Origin: Arsenophonus endosymbiont of Aleurodicus floccissimus
Lineage (GTDB): Bacteria; Pseudomonadota; Gammaproteobacteria; Enterobacterales; Enterobacteriaceae
Reading direction: 5' to 3'
Length of the DNA stretch: 64,000 nt
Assembly: GCF_900343025.1 (NCBI RefSeq)
Contig: NZ_OUND01000006.1
Location: 1 to 64,000, forward strand
The first letter of the stretch is position 1. Each line of letters begins with the position of its first letter. The notes beneath the pieces were generated by a model. It did no database searches. It was not told the DNA's origin and saw only the letters and a list, made by a program, of their open reading frames with translations. The position numbers and the translations under genes are program-made. Below, one piece after another: positions 1 through 10,525 of this stretch.

Positions 1-291
1 CTGTTGTGGGCAAAGGAAGATTGAGGAGGGCTGCGCTCCTAGTACGACAGGACCAGAGTAGACGCACCACTGGTGTTATAGGTTGTCATGCCAATTGCAT
101 AGCCTGGTAGCTAAGTGTGGAAGAGATAACCGCTGAAAGCATCTAAGTGGGAAACTTGCCTCAAGATGAGTCTTCCCTGACAGTAATGTCCTATAAGGGG
201 TGTTCGAGACGAGGACGTAGGATAGGCTGGTTATGTAAGCGTATCGATACGTTGAGCTAACCCAGTACTAATGACCCGAGAGGTTTAACCT
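1..291 (+). rRNA. rrl: 23S ribosomal RNA, 3' end (partial)
   Basis: The sequence runs from the sarcin-ricin region (AGTACGACAGGACCAGAGTAG type, near 40-60) to the canonical enterobacterial 3' end, GAGGTTTAACCT, near 280-291. The 5' part lies outside the window. A 153-bp spacer without a tRNA gene separates it from the 5S gene. The 3' boundary is set by comparison with the E. coli 23S end and may be off by a few bases. Confidence 0.97.
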
Positions 292-444
292 GACAACACC
301 GAAAGTGTTTTGAGAGAGAAAGAATTTTAGTTTGTTTTGAGATTGAATCTGGTCAGATTTTGCTGAAGGCAGAGGTGTGGTCGCTGCTGAGGTAGGTGAG
401 CAGGCCGGAAGCCAGCGAAATCAGACGGGATAAAAAAAAGAATT

Positions 445-566
445 TGTCTGGCGGGGTAATAGCGCGGTGGTCCCATCTGACCCCATGCCGAACTCAGAAG
501 TGAAATGCCGTAGCGCCGATGGTAGTTTGGGGTCTCCCCATGTGAGGGTAGGGAACTGCTAAGCTT
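445..566 (+). rRNA. rrf: 5S ribosomal RNA
   Basis: The core is nearly identical to enterobacterial 5S rRNA (TAGCGCGGTGGTCCCA, GAACTCAGAAGTGAAA, GTGTGGGGTCTCCCC-like and GGGAACTGC blocks). The terminal helix formed by the first and last ten bases is imperfect (TGTCTGGCGG against CTGCTAAGCT), so the ends are approximate. It is the last gene of the rRNA operon; no tRNA follows it, and I see no convincing terminator hairpin just downstream. Confidence 0.96.
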
Positions 567-719
567 AAAATATTAAGGACACCTAATTAAGGTTGCTTTT
601 ATGTATATGTAAATAATAAATCTAACTTAATGAATAACATATTTTATAGTTGAATTATATCTATTTTACCGACAATTTTTATTAATATTTTTGACATTTA
701 TTATAGGTAATTGACTAAT

Positions 720-2694
720 CTAATTAGAAATATTAATCGAATCCTTTTCTTCTAGTAGTTTTTCAACAACACTTGGATCTGCTAACGTTGATGTATCACC
801 AAGATTATTTATATCAACAGTGGCGATTTTTCTTAGAATACGTCGCATAATTTTGCCTGAGCGCATTTTTGGTAATGCATCAGTCCAGTGAAGGATATCT
901 TGGTGTAGCTATTGGCCCAATTTCTTTACGCACCCAATTGCGTACTTCATTATAAAGCCCTGCTGAAGGTTCTTCACCATTATTTAATGTAATGTAGGCA
1001 TAAATAAGCTTGTCCTTTAATATTGAGGGACACCAACGATGGAAGCCTCAGCAATTTTAGGGAACGCTACAAGTGCAGATTCGATTTCGGCCGTACCTAA
1101 ACGATGACCAGAAATATTTAAAACGTCGTCAACACGACCAATTATCCAATAATAACCATCTTCATCACGGCGAGCACCATCTCCACTGAAATACATACCT
1201 TTAAATAGTGAAAAATAAGTTTGTTGAAAGCGTTCATGGTCACCATAAATGGTTCTAGCTTGTGCTGGCCATGAATCCATGATAATAAAATTGCCTTCAG
1301 CAATACCCTCAAGTAAATTACCTAAATTATCAATAAGTTCAGTTACTTCCGGTAAGGGAAGAAGCATAAAACCACCGGTTTCTGTTTGCCACCAAGTATC
1401 AATAATAGGGCAATGACTATTACCTATTTTTTTGTAGTACCATTCTCAAGCTTCCGGGTTAATAGGTTCACCGACAGAGCCTAAAATCCTTAAAGAATAA
1501 AGAATAAAGAATAAAGAATAAAGAATAAAGAATAAAGAATAAAGAATAAAGAATAAAGAATAAAGAATAAAGAATAAAGAATAAAGAATAAAGAATAAAG
1601 AATAAAGAATAAAGAATAAAGAATAAAGAATAAAGAATATTTACTTTATGTTTATCAACTATTTGGCTCATGCGATTTATACTTGGATAGTTAGGTACAC
1701 CTTCAAACATTAGCGTGGTGGCTCCCCATTGGATAGTGGGCCATAAATTAAGTAACTATGGCCTGTTACCCAGCCTATATTAGCAGTGCACCAATAAATT
1801 TCTTTTACCTGGTAGTCAAATGCGTATTTGAAAGTGATAGAAACATAAATTAAATAGCCACCAGTAGTGTGTAAGACGCTTTTGTGTTTGCCTGTTGAAC
1901 TAGATGTATAAAGATGAATAAAGGATCTCTGCATTCATTTCTTCAGCGGGACAGTCAGCGTTGAGGCCTTTAATAACTTCATGCCACCAATGATCACGTT
2001 TTTCTTGCTAATCTATTTGATTACCTATTCGTCTAAAAATAATAACATTATTAATACTTTCAATTGCCGGATTTTTTAACGCTTCATCAACATTTTTTTC
2101 AGTGGTATAGTATGATTTGCTCTTAACCCTTCATCTGCGGTAATGATCAGTTTAGCTTTAATGTCAATAATACGACCTGCAATAGCTTCGGGTGAGAAAC
2201 CAGTAAAGATAACAGAGTGAATAACTCCAATGCGGGTACATGCTAACATGGCGATGGCTTGATTCAAGTATCATCGGCATATAAATAGCAACAACATCAC
2301 CTTTTTTGATGCCTAATTTTTTTAATGCATTGGCAAATAGGCAGACATTATGATGAAGTTGGCGGTAAGTTATATGATAAGACTGTGATGAATCATCTCC
2401 TTCCCAAATGATTGCAGTTTGATCACCGCGTAATTGTAAATGACGATCTAGGCAGTTAGCACTTAAATTTAAGGTACCATCTTCAAACCATTGGATGTTA
2501 ATGTGCCCTGGATCAAATGAAGTGTTCTTTACTTTGGTTTAGGGTTTTATCCAGTTAACAATTTGACCTTTTTCTCGCCAAAAATCGTCAGGATCTTCAA
2601 GTGATAATTGATAATCTTGTTGGTACTGTTTTTTATTAACTAAGGTATGTGCGGTAATTTCAGTAGGAATGGGGTACTTGAACGTTGATATCAT
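720..2694 (-). pseudogene. acs: acetyl-CoA synthetase, degraded
   Basis: The fragments line up in order with E. coli Acs (acetate + ATP + CoA to acetyl-CoA): N-terminus ending [98 protein letters not shown] with the end of the AMP-binding fold, and a C-terminal piece carrying the conserved lysine in [12 protein letters not shown]. The start at 2694 is preferred because GAGGAG precedes it by nine bases and the first residues then align with E. coli. The frame is broken at least five times. About 25 residues between NILY and LRILG are replaced by a heptanucleotide repeat array. It cannot encode an active enzyme. It is convergent with the rRNA operon and divergent from sodA. Confidence 0.95.
1491..1637. 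repeat. 21 perfect tandem copies of TAAAGAA
   Basis: The 7-bp unit TAAAGAA is repeated exactly 21 times (147 bp) with no substitutions. It lies inside the acs pseudogene. Read on the minus strand the unit is TTCTTTA, so the array forms an open frame encoding a repeated ILYSLFF heptad. The left flank (minus strand) is the acs codon run for NILY, whose own ATTCTTTAT provides a plausible seed for slippage. Confidence 0.98.
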
Positions 2695-2938
2695 ATTTTT
2701 CTTCTCCTCATTTGTGTTAATCATATGTCAAAGAGCAGTTAGCTAAACCTATGAAAAAGAATTTGTTTTTTTGTGTAAGTGATCACGTAAATGAGGGTGT
2801 TTTATTTTAGATTTATTATTAATTATTTTATTTAAATTGTTTTAATTAATGATTTTTATGAAAAAAGTTTATTTTAATCTAATGAGCTAATATATCGATT
2901 TTTTATAGAGAAATAAAAACCTTAAAAAATATATTGTT

Positions 2939-2957
2939 TATAATTGTTTTCATTATT
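2939..2957 (+). promoter_or_regulatory. possible Fur box upstream of sodA
   Basis: TATAATTGTTTTCATTATT matches the 19-bp Fur consensus (GATAATGATAATCATTATC) at 13 positions and the E. coli sodA Fur site at about 14. It lies about 70 bp upstream of the sodA start, the expected promoter position. E. coli sodA is known to be Fur-repressed. The surroundings are very AT-rich, which raises the chance of a fortuitous match. The rest of the acs-sodA intergenic stretch (2695-3028) shows nothing else I can name. Confidence 0.5.
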
Positions 2958-3028
2958 ATGGTAATCCTTGTAAAATAAGGATTGATTGAAACATTTATTT
3001 TATATTTAAGTAACAGGAGTTAATGCGG

Positions 3029-3658
3029 ATGAGCTATACATTACCTACCCTGCCTTATGAATATGGGGCACTAGAACCACATTTTGATGAAAGGACAATG
3101 AAGATCCATCATACCAAACATCACCAAACATATGTCAATAATACTAATGATGCGTTAAAAGATTTTCCTGAGCTTGCTAAACTTGATATAGATGATTTAA
3201 TTCAAAATTTAGATAAGGTGCCTGCCGATAAGCGTACTTTTTTACGTAATAATGCAGGTGGTCATGCCAATCATAGTATGTTTTGGAACGGTTTGAAAAT
3301 AGGTACTGAACTAAAGGGTGAGTTGAAATCTGCGATTGAACGTGATTTTGCTAGCGTTGAGAATTTTAAAGAAATCTTTGAAAAAGCAGCAGCCACTCGT
3401 TTTGGTTCCGGCTGGGCATGGTTAGTATTGAAATCGGATGGAAAAAAGCTGGCGGTTGTTTCGACAGCTAATCAAGATAACCCATTAATGGGTGAATCTA
3501 TTTCTGGTGTTTCCGGTTATCCTATTTTAGGGATTGATGTTTGGGAACATGCTTATTATCTTAAATATGAAAATCGTCGCCCTGAATATATTAAAGCCTT
3601 TTGGTCAGTCGTTAATTGGGATGAAGCGGCAAAACGTTTTGCAGAAGAAGTAAAATAG
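3029..3658 (+). CDS. sodA: manganese superoxide dismutase
   Basis: SodA converts superoxide to hydrogen peroxide and oxygen in the cytoplasm. The protein of 209 residues is close to E. coli SodA from MSYTLP to the C-terminus. Metal ligands are visible: H27, H82 ([10 protein letters not shown]), D170 and H174 (DVWEHAYYL). Q149 and the surrounding residues fit the Mn rather than the Fe type. An ATG also exists six bases upstream, but AGGAG at 3015-3019 sits only 3 bases from that one and 9 from this one, and the family begins with MSY, so 3029 is preferred. The gene is a single unit: a Fur-like site lies upstream and an intrinsic terminator follows. It is intact, unlike its neighbour acs. Confidence 0.97.
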   Translation: MSYTLPTLPYEYGALEPHFDERTMKIHHTKHHQTYVNNTNDALKDFPELAKLDIDDLIQNLDKVPADKRTFLRNNAGGHANHSMFWNGLKIGTELKGELKSAIERDFASVENFKEIFEKAAATRFGSGWAWLVLKSDGKKLAVVSTANQDNPLMGESISGVSGYPILGIDVWEHAYYLKYENRRPEYIKAFWSVVNWDEAAKRFAEEVK

Positions 3659-3690
3659 CATTGACTTTATCTGTTTGTTTTATATCAATG

Positions 3691-3732
3691 TTAGTAGTGC
3701 CAGATGATTTACTGGCCTACTAATATTTTTTA
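3691..3732 (+). terminator. intrinsic terminator of sodA
   Basis: A stem TTAGTAG(T)GCCAG pairs with CTGGCCTACTAA with one bulged base and an 8-base loop, followed by TATTTTTTAA. It starts about 30 bp after the sodA stop codon. The remainder up to trpS (3733-3960) is AT-rich with no gene that I can support. Confidence 0.85.
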
Positions 3733-3960
3733 ATGACCAATTAAAATTATAGTAATAAAAAAAATTTTAACTCTTATTAATTATATATAAAAAAATAAAA
3801 GAAACTTTTGGTTTCGCTAAATGGTATTTTGTTATTTATATTATTCAATAAATATTTTAATAAAATAAAGATTGATATTTGTTTTAACTATTTATTTTTA
3901 TTAATTTTTGAATTTATTCTTAATGTCAATCTCCCTCGTATTTTAGGAGGGAAAAGAGCA

Positions 3961-5004
3961 TTATTTTTTTATAGGACTAATAAAACCTATCGCGTCATAA
4001 ACTTTACTAAGGGTTACTTGAGTGCGAGCTTCTGCTTTGCTAGCACCTTCAAACATAATGTCATTCAATAATTTTTCGTTATTACGAAATTCATCAAAAC
4101 GGTTTTGAATATTTATTAGCATATCTGAAACAGCTTCAGCAACGGTATTTTTAAGATCGCCATACATTTTTCCAGTAAATTGTTTTTCTATCGCCGAGGT
4201 AGATATGCCTGTTACGCCAGAAAGGATATCTATCAGATTAGAAATACCCGGTTTGTTTTCTGTATCATAATAAATTTGCGGTGGCTCGTCAGAATCAGTA
4301 AGGGCACGTTTTATTTTTTTAGCCGCTGATTTAGGGTTTTCTAATAAAGTTATTACATTATTGCGGTTATCATCTGATTTTGACATTTTTTTTTGTGGTT
4401 CTTGTAGAGACATAACCCGCGCTCCTTTTTCAGGAATAAGGGGATCGGGTACAGTAAATATTTCACCATAGAGCGAATTAAAACGTTGAGCAATATCGCG
4501 GCTTAATTCTAAATGTTGTTTTTGATCAATACCAACTGGGACTTGGTTTGTCTGGTAAAGTAAAATATCAGCAGCCATTAATACTGGATAATCAAATAAT
4601 CCAGCATTAATATTTTCAGCATGACGTGTTGATTTGTCTTTAAATTGTGTCATGCGGCTTAATTCACCAAAATAGGTATAACAGTTAAGCGCCCAACTAA
4701 GTTGAGCATGTTGCGGAACATGGGATTGAACAAAAATAATACTTTTTTTAGTATCAATACCACAAGCTAGGTATAAGGCTAATGTATCAAACGTACATTT
4801 TCTTAATTCTTTGGGGTCTTGACGAACTGTAATGGCATGTTGATCAACAATACAATAAATACAGTCATAATTATCTTGCATCTGAACCCATTGGCGTAAT
4901 GCGCCAATATAGTTGCCGATGGTTAACTCCCCAGACGGTTGAGCCCCACTGAATACAATAGGCTTTTTGTCGGTATTAGTTGAATTTGTAGGGGGTATAT
5001 TCAT
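3961..5004 (-). CDS. trpS: tryptophanyl-tRNA synthetase
   Basis: TrpS is a class Ic aminoacyl-tRNA synthetase that charges tRNA-Trp. It has 347 residues against 334 in E. coli; the extra residues are an N-terminal extension before [13 protein letters not shown]. The HIGH-equivalent motif is [13 protein letters not shown] (residues 20-32) and the KMSKS loop is at 206-210. The ligand-contacting [14 protein letters not shown] block is also conserved. It is the last gene of the aroK-aroB-damX-dam-rpe-gph-trpS operon, starting 4 bp after the gph remnant ends. The ribosome-binding site is weak (CTGGGA). It is intact, as expected for an essential gene. Confidence 0.97.
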   Translation of the reverse strand: MNIPPTNSTNTDKKPIVFSGAQPSGELTIGNYIGALRQWVQMQDNYDCIYCIVDQHAITVRQDPKELRKCTFDTLALYLACGIDTKKSIIFVQSHVPQHAQLSWALNCYTYFGELSRMTQFKDKSTRHAENINAGLFDYPVLMAADILLYQTNQVPVGIDQKQHLELSRDIAQRFNSLYGEIFTVPDPLIPEKGARVMSLQEPQKKMSKSDDNRNNVITLLENPKSAAKKIKRALTDSDEPPQIYYDTENKPGISNLIDILSGVTGISTSAIEKQFTGKMYGDLKNTVAEAVSDMLINIQNRFDEFRNNEKLLNDIMFEGASKAEARTQVTLSKVYDAIGFISPIKK

Positions 5005-5008
5005 GTTA

Positions 5009-5621
5009 TTATCCCAGAGTTGTCAAAAGTGGTAGTCCTAACGCAGGAAGTAGATCGGCAAAGTTATCTAATACATAATCTGGTTTACTTAATGCGATAG
5101 ATTCACCATAGTTATATCCGTAAGTTAAACCCACACAAGGATAATCTGCAGCTTTAGCGGCTAAGATATCATTATGAGAATCACCGACAAACAATAATTG
5201 ATCTTTATGTAGGCCAAATTTTCCCATTATAAGATATAATGGAGACGGATGGGGTTTTTTCTCTTTTACGTCATCTCCCCCTAATATTAAAGAAAAATAA
5301 CAATCAATGGTCAATTTTTTTAATAAAGGGTCAATAAATGGCGTAGGTTTATTGGTGACGATTGCCATTGGTAAAGATTTTTTGGCTATTTCTGCTAATG
5401 TTTCTTTTACTCCAAGAAAAAGCTGACTACCAAGTTATTACTATTGTTGCATAAATTTTATCAAATAATCGACACCATTACCAACCCAGGTAGAAAACAA
5501 GTTCTTTGCCCGCAGCGGGTAATTGCTGAATGATTAAAGCATGATCTAAAGCATCAGCTAATCCGCCTGCACTGTCGACTAATGTACCATCCAAATCAAA
5601 TGCTTTAATATTGGTTAATTT
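5009..5621 (-). pseudogene. gph: phosphoglycolate phosphatase, degraded
   Basis: Gph is a HAD-family phosphatase that removes 2-phosphoglycolate. The N-terminal HAD motif [18 protein letters not shown] is readable in one frame near 5600-5540. The C-terminal half ([61 protein letters not shown]) is readable in another. About 40 residues of cap domain between them are missing, with frameshifts around 5400-5500. No in-frame start codon is found after the rpe stop; a TAA lies just upstream. The position between rpe and trpS is the normal enterobacterial one. Confidence 0.93.
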
Positions 5622-5631
5622 TTAAATGCTA

Positions 5632-6303
5632 TTAAATTGCCTCAGCTAACTTTTTACGCATAGCATCAATGACAGTTTTGTAATCTGGTTGATTAAAAAT
5701 TGCAGAACCTGCGACAAAGGTGTCAGCACCTGCATTTGCAACATTAATAATATTATTAATGTTGATCCCACCATCAACTTCTAGGCGAATATTATAACCG
5801 TTTTCATTGATCATTTTACGAACTTGACGCAATTTATTTAGGGTTTGTGGAATAAAAGATTGTCCACCAAAACCAGGATTTACCGACATCATTAGGATTA
5901 TATCCGGTTTATCTATCACGTAATCTAAATAGTTTAATGGTGTAGCGGGATTAAAAGCTAAACCAGCTTTACAACCGTTATCTTTAATTAATTGTAATGT
6001 GCGATCAATATGCTCACTTGCTTCAGCGTGAAAGGTAATATAGGTTGCACCAGCTTTAGCAAAGTCAGGAATCAGTCGATCTACAGGTTTTATCATCAAA
6101 TGCACATCAATGGGTGCCTTAATACCATAATCTCGCAATGCTTTACATACCATTGGGCCAAAAGTTAAATTTGGAACATAATGGTTATCCATTACGTCAA
6201 AATGGATAATATCAGCTCCAGCTTTAATGACTTTCCCAGTATCTTCACCTAAACATGCAAAATTTGCGGATAAAATAGAGGGGGCAATCAGAAAATCTTT
6301 CAT
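5632..6303 (-). CDS. rpe: ribulose-phosphate 3-epimerase
   Basis: Rpe interconverts ribulose 5-phosphate and xylulose 5-phosphate in the pentose phosphate pathway. The 223-residue TIM barrel starts [19 protein letters not shown], preceded by GGAGA. Conserved motifs are [22 protein letters not shown], the catalytic-loop block [13 protein letters not shown] and LEVDGGIN. An open frame extends further upstream in the same phase, but the family start and the ribosome-binding site place the start at 6303. The 5' end overlaps the end of dam by 59 bp. The gene is intact. Confidence 0.97.
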   Translation of the reverse strand: MKDFLIAPSILSANFACLGEDTGKVIKAGADIIHFDVMDNHYVPNLTFGPMVCKALRDYGIKAPIDVHLMIKPVDRLIPDFAKAGATYITFHAEASEHIDRTLQLIKDNGCKAGLAFNPATPLNYLDYVIDKPDIILMMSVNPGFGGQSFIPQTLNKLRQVRKMINENGYNIRLEVDGGININNIINVANAGADTFVAGSAIFNQPDYKTVIDAMRKKLAEAI

Positions 6304-7162
6304 TATTGTCTCCGATTTGTTTTTTACTTTTTGCGTTTTTTTTATAAGTTGGATTATAAAATGCCAAAAGTTCATCGATTTTTCTACGAGCAAGGCTATT
6401 ACGACCAATTGTTCTGCGTACTTTAACAACATTTAGCTTGGCATGATGATACCATTCTCTAGTCGCTGGTGTATCATGATTTGATATTAATACGGGTATT
6501 CCGCGAGTTGATGATAAGTGATAAGCGATTTGAGCCAGATTGTATTGTTCTTTGTTGCCAAAAATATTTGTATGATATGCGGTAAAATTAGCCGTATCAG
6601 AAAGAGGTGTATAGGGTGGATCACAGTAAACAACAGCACTTTTGTTTACTGATAGTAATGTTTCTTGATAGGTTTGGCAGACAAAAATAGCTTTTTGTGC
6701 TTTTTCTGCAAACCAATAGAGTTCATCTTCAGGAAAATAAGGTTTTTTATAGCGCCCAAATGGAACGTTAAATTCCCCTTTTGAGTTGTAACGACAAAGA
6801 CCATTGTAGCAATGACGATTAAGATATAAAAATAGTTCACTACGACGTCTAGGATTATTACATAAGTTGAATTCAGTACGTAAACGGTAGTATTGTTCAG
6901 GTGTATTAAACTCATTGTTAAAAAGCTGAAGTGAATGCTGCACAAATGTATCAGTATGATATTTTACAGTATTATATAAATTGATAAGATCATTATTGAT
7001 GTCAGCTAGGATGTAAGCATTATAGTTGGTATTCAAAAATACTGAACCTGCCCCGACAAATGGCTCTACCAGACAATCACCTTCTGGTAGATATTTTTTA
7101 ATTTCTTCTACCAGAAGATATTTACCGCCAGCCCATTTTAAAAAAGCGTGTTTTTTCTTCAT
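6245..7162 (-). CDS. dam: DNA adenine methyltransferase (GATC)
   Basis: Dam methylates the adenine of GATC sites and serves mismatch repair, SeqA/DnaA control of replication and gene regulation. The residues align with E. coli Dam from [15 protein letters not shown]. Motif I is [11 protein letters not shown] (32-42) and the catalytic DPPY is at 181-184. The protein is 305 residues against 278 in E. coli. The additional C-terminal residues after [14 protein letters not shown] run into rpe, so the original stop has probably been lost by an indel. The catalytic core is complete and probably active. It lies between damX and rpe, as in E. coli. Confidence 0.96.
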   Translation of the reverse strand: MKKKHAFLKWAGGKYLLVEEIKKYLPEGDCLVEPFVGAGSVFLNTNYNAYILADINNDLINLYNTVKYHTDTFVQHSLQLFNNEFNTPEQYYRLRTEFNLCNNPRRRSELFLYLNRHCYNGLCRYNSKGEFNVPFGRYKKPYFPEDELYWFAEKAQKAIFVCQTYQETLLSVNKSAVVYCDPPYTPLSDTANFTAYHTNIFGNKEQYNLAQIAYHLSSTRGIPVLISNHDTPATREWYHHAKLNVVKVRRTIGRNSLARRKIDELLAFYNPTYKKNAKSKKQIGDNNERFSDCPLYFIRKFCMFR

Positions 7163-7241
7163 GCCGCCATATTTTATCTAAATGTTCCAGAGTTTTTGAT
7201 ATATCTCTGTTTAGGACAGCATATTTGCGCCTAATGATTCT

Positions 7242-8108
7242 TTATTTTTGATCTTGCTTAACTTGCTGAAATTTTCTAACCCAGGGTTTTTTTTCCTGAA
7301 CAGAAGCGGGCAAAGTTGAAATTGCGTTTTTTGCTTCACTGACTGAGCGGTAATTACCGTGGATAAGAACATACCATCGTTGTCCATTGCGCCTGGTTTT
7401 ATAGATTTTATAATTAGTTAAGCGATTGTTTTTAGCAAATGCTTCTAGTGAGTTAGAATGGCTTGCACTACTTAATTGTAGTGTGTAATTACTCGCTGGA
7501 GCCGATAATAAATCACCACTTTGATTTGTATGTGTTCTAACTATAGGTTTTGTTTCAGGATTAGTTTTAATTGGTTCAACGATATTAGGTGGTGTAGTAG
7601 CGGGAAGTTTTGTTGATGATGGCGTTGATGTTCGATTTTCAACGAGTTGTTGCTTTGCATTAGGTAATGTTTGTCCCTGGCGTAAAGCATCAACAACGTC
7701 ACCAGGGATTTCAATACGTTTACCTTGCCCTTGGTTGACTGGAGGTAAGGAACTTTCAGTCGGTGTATCACTAATTGAAGGCATGGTTACGTTTTGTGGT
7801 TGGTTTTGTTCTTGGGATAAAGGGGACTCATTTGATAGTGATGTTGATTTAGAAATATCAATGTTACGTTCATTTATTGTTGTAGAGGTATTTTGTTTCT
7901 CATGATCTGTTGGTGTTTTAAGTGCGGAGCTAATCGCGATAATGAGTAATAATAGAACCAAAACAGCGATACCAATCATGACATATTGCCGAGAAGCTAG
8001 ATGGTGTTTAGATCCTTGCTGACGTGAACGTAATACAGGCCTGTCTGAAGTGTCTGGCCGGAAGTTACTCTGATCTTGAGGATTTCTTTCTGGTTTAAAC
8101 TCGTCCAT
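7242..8108 (-). CDS. damX: cell division protein DamX (SPOR domain)
   Basis: DamX is a bitopic inner-membrane protein that binds septal peptidoglycan. The layout is right: a basic, Arg/Gln-rich cytoplasmic N-terminus (1-41), one transmembrane segment at about 42-62 (VMIGIAVLVLLLLIIAIS), a low-complexity Ser/Thr/Pro/Gln-rich periplasmic linker, and a C-terminal SPOR domain (about 206-285, starting NYTLQLSSASHSNSLEAF). At 288 residues it is clearly shorter than the 428 of E. coli, mainly in the N-terminal region and linker. It sits 126 bp after aroB and 79 bp before dam in the same operon. Confidence 0.93.
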   Translation of the reverse strand: MDEFKPERNPQDQSNFRPDTSDRPVLRSRQQGSKHHLASRQYVMIGIAVLVLLLLIIAISSALKTPTDHEKQNTSTTINERNIDISKSTSLSNESPLSQEQNQPQNVTMPSISDTPTESSLPPVNQGQGKRIEIPGDVVDALRQGQTLPNAKQQLVENRTSTPSSTKLPATTPPNIVEPIKTNPETKPIVRTHTNQSGDLLSAPASNYTLQLSSASHSNSLEAFAKNNRLTNYKIYKTRRNGQRWYVLIHGNYRSVSEAKNAISTLPASVQEKKPWVRKFQQVKQDQK

Positions 8109-8234
8109 TTTTCCCTCCCTTTAAGGTGAATGACCTTATATCATGCATAAAGATGATTTTTTGTACAATTTGATTCTAAAATACGGATATTTATTATAGT
8201 GTCACTATAGCTATCTTGCTATCTCAATCAAGGT

Positions 8235-9329
8235 TTAATCTGTATGTAGGCATTGTTTAATTGCTTTTAAAACAATCTCATGGCTTATATTAGTGTATAA
8301 TTCTGCGTTGCCAATAGATTTGGGTAGCACCAGATTGAGTTGATTATTAACTACTTTTTTATCTCTCATCATGTGAGGTAAATAAGCTTCAGCAGCCATT
8401 TTTGCTGGTCCCTTAATAGGGAGATTTGCTTGCCTCAGTAAGTTTAAAATGCGTTGAGTATCATTATTATCAAATTGGCCAATTAACTCTGCGGTTTTTG
8501 CAGCCATCACGATACCTGCAGCAACTGCCTCACCGTGTAGCCAACAACCATAGCTTAATTCAGTTTCAATAGCATGACCAAAGGTATGTCCTAAGTTCAA
8601 TAATGCACGTTGTCCATTGGTTTCTTTTTCGTCTATAGCAATGATTTTTGCTTTTAATTCACAACAACGTCGTATGCAATAACTTATTGTTTTTTCATCG
8701 AATTCAAATAGTTTATTAATGTTTTTTTCTAACCAACAAAAAAAATCATAATCTAGAATAATGCCATATTTAATAATTTCAGCTAAGCCTGAAGAAAACT
8801 GACGTACTGGTAATGTTTTTAGACTATCTAAATCAATAATAACTGATATTGGCTGATAGAAAGCACCAATCATGTTTTTACCTAATGGATGATTTACTGC
8901 TGTTTTTCCTCCAACAGATGAGTCAATTTGAGATAAAAGCGAGGTTGTTGCTTGGATAAAACGAACGCCTCTTTGGTAGCAGGCGGCAGCAAATCCTGTC
9001 AAATCACCAATAACACCGCCCCCAAGGGCAATAAGGGTGGTGCTTCGAGGATGATTTTTTTCCAATAAAGCAGTGAAGACAGTATCAAGACTAGCTAATG
9101 ATTTGTACTGTTCTCCGTCAGGTAGAATGATCTCATCAACTTTGACGCCCATTTTTGTAAGAGTAGATTTTACTCTTGCAGAATAAATGGAATGTAGCGT
9201 TTTGTTCGTTACAATCATTGCGTATTCGCCACTTTTAAGCGGTAAAAAAGCATCAGGTGAGTTAAGTAAACCAAAAGCGATACTAATAGGGTAACTCCGT
9301 TCACCGAGTGTAACTGTCAATTTTTCCAT
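8235..9329 (-). CDS. aroB: 3-dehydroquinate synthase
   Basis: AroB makes 3-dehydroquinate from DAHP, the second step of the shikimate pathway, using NAD and a divalent metal. It has 364 residues, the family length. Visible signatures are the NAD-binding [16 protein letters not shown], the substrate/metal region [31 protein letters not shown], and the zinc-ligand stretch [13 protein letters not shown]. It is directly downstream of aroK (55-bp gap), as in all enterobacteria. It is intact, so aromatic amino acid/chorismate synthesis is probably maintained. Confidence 0.98.
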   Translation of the reverse strand: MEKLTVTLGERSYPISIAFGLLNSPDAFLPLKSGEYAMIVTNKTLHSIYSARVKSTLTKMGVKVDEIILPDGEQYKSLASLDTVFTALLEKNHPRSTTLIALGGGVIGDLTGFAAACYQRGVRFIQATTSLLSQIDSSVGGKTAVNHPLGKNMIGAFYQPISVIIDLDSLKTLPVRQFSSGLAEIIKYGIILDYDFFCWLEKNINKLFEFDEKTISYCIRRCCELKAKIIAIDEKETNGQRALLNLGHTFGHAIETELSYGCWLHGEAVAAGIVMAAKTAELIGQFDNNDTQRILNLLRQANLPIKGPAKMAAEAYLPHMMRDKKVVNNQLNLVLPKSIGNAELYTNISHEIVLKAIKQCLHTD

Positions 9330-9384
9330 ATTGATTTTACCTTTATGGCATGGTCAATCAGTCATTCATATTGATTTATTGAAA

Positions 9385-9906
9385 TTAAGTATTTTCTAAT
9401 AATTCAATGATTTGGTTAGCAACTACTTTTGCACTTTGATCGTCGGTATGAATAGTAATGTCTGCGATTTCTTCATAAAGTGGATTACGTTCATGAGCGA
9501 GTTTTTCTAAAACTTCACGAGCAGGCTGATCTACTTGCAATAAAGGTCTTTTTTTATCGCGTTGAGTTCGTGCCATTTGTTTTTCAATCGTAGTTTCAAG
9601 ATAAACGACTACCCCGCGAGCAGAAAGATGGTTGCGTGTTTCTTTTGATTTTACCGATCCCCCCCCTGTTGCTAGAACAATGCCTTGTTTTTCTGTAAGC
9701 TCATTGATAATTCTTTCTTCACGTTCCCGAAAACCTTCTTCGCCTTCCAAATCAAATACCCAACTCACATCAGCACCAGTACGTCGTTCAATTTCTTGAT
9801 CGGAATCAAAAAACTCCATACTAAGTTGCTGCGCTAGCTGGCGACCAATAGTACTTTTTCCGGCGCCCATAGGCCCAACCAGAAAGATATTGTGTTTCTC
9901 TGCCAT
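9385..9906 (-). CDS. aroK: shikimate kinase I
   Basis: AroK phosphorylates shikimate with ATP. The 173-residue protein is collinear with E. coli AroK. The P-loop is GPMGAGKST (11-19), followed by [19 protein letters not shown], the RE.R substrate-binding part EGFREREE, and the LATGGGSV loop. An open frame continues 40 codons further upstream, but the family starts at MAEKHNIF, so 9906 is chosen. It is the first gene of the aro-dam-trpS operon. The gene upstream on the same strand is the decayed hofQ. Confidence 0.97.
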   Translation of the reverse strand: MAEKHNIFLVGPMGAGKSTIGRQLAQQLSMEFFDSDQEIERRTGADVSWVFDLEGEEGFREREERIINELTEKQGIVLATGGGSVKSKETRNHLSARGVVVYLETTIEKQMARTQRDKKRPLLQVDQPAREVLEKLAHERNPLYEEIADITIHTDDQSAKVVANQIIELLENT

Positions 9907-10525
9907 GTTTTTGGTATTACTAAGATTATTCGTTAATGATAACCCGCCCCCGCCAATCAAATTAGCAACGGGACCTATAATTGAAACCTCATGAGTATTG
10001 ACATCTTTTCTTGCATATAAAAGCAAAAAAATCCCAAATACATTCAGTTTTTTCTGAATTATATTGGAAGGGCCTGTTTTTGGAACATAACTGATAGCAG
10101 TATTTCTTCACAAGTTTAAAATCCCGAATGTCTCGTAATACGCAATATACAGTATTACGAAGCTCAAGTATTCGTCTTTAAGTTTGTTTGCGCACTAAGT
10201 TTAACATCAATCAATTTGAAAACCACGTCGATATCTATACGGAAAATGTATTATTTGCTGCCAATTATGAATGATATTAAATTAGATATAAAAATTATCG
10301 CAATAGATTAGCTAAAAATGCAACTCTAATCATACATATAAAAGTTTTATTATCGAGTGCGCACAACATATTTATTTCGCTAAATAGCTAACTTTGTAAG
10401 CTAAATCTTTCTTATCGTCAAATTTATAATCCACCATTCACAATAATTGGATGATTTTTGCTCTCTTGGGTGCTGTTTAGGATGAAGTTATATTATAAAA
10501 AATAATTATTAGTTACTATATTTTG
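9907..10525. other. intergenic region upstream of aroK
   Basis: This stretch of roughly 620 bp separates aroK from the hofQ remnant. It must hold the promoter of the aroK operon. It is AT-rich, has no supported ORF, and no hairpin or operator that I would name. The in-frame extension of aroK (to 10026) has no similarity I recognise. Confidence 0.6.

Noticed and set aside
1491..1637. CRISPR-like array
   Set aside because: It is a direct 7-bp repeat with no spacers, so it is a microsatellite and not a CRISPR.
1468..1710. 80-codon ORF encoding repeated ILYSLFF heptads
   Set aside because: It is the minus-strand reading of the repeat array plus flanking acs codons; there is no reason to think it is a gene.
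3930..3960. Hairpin CCCTC/GAGGG near the trpS end as a terminator
   Set aside because: It lacks a T-run on either strand at the right place.
3808..4071. 87-codon plus-strand ORF overlapping the end of trpS
   Set aside because: AT-rich, partly antisense to trpS, with no ribosome-binding site or recognisable motif.
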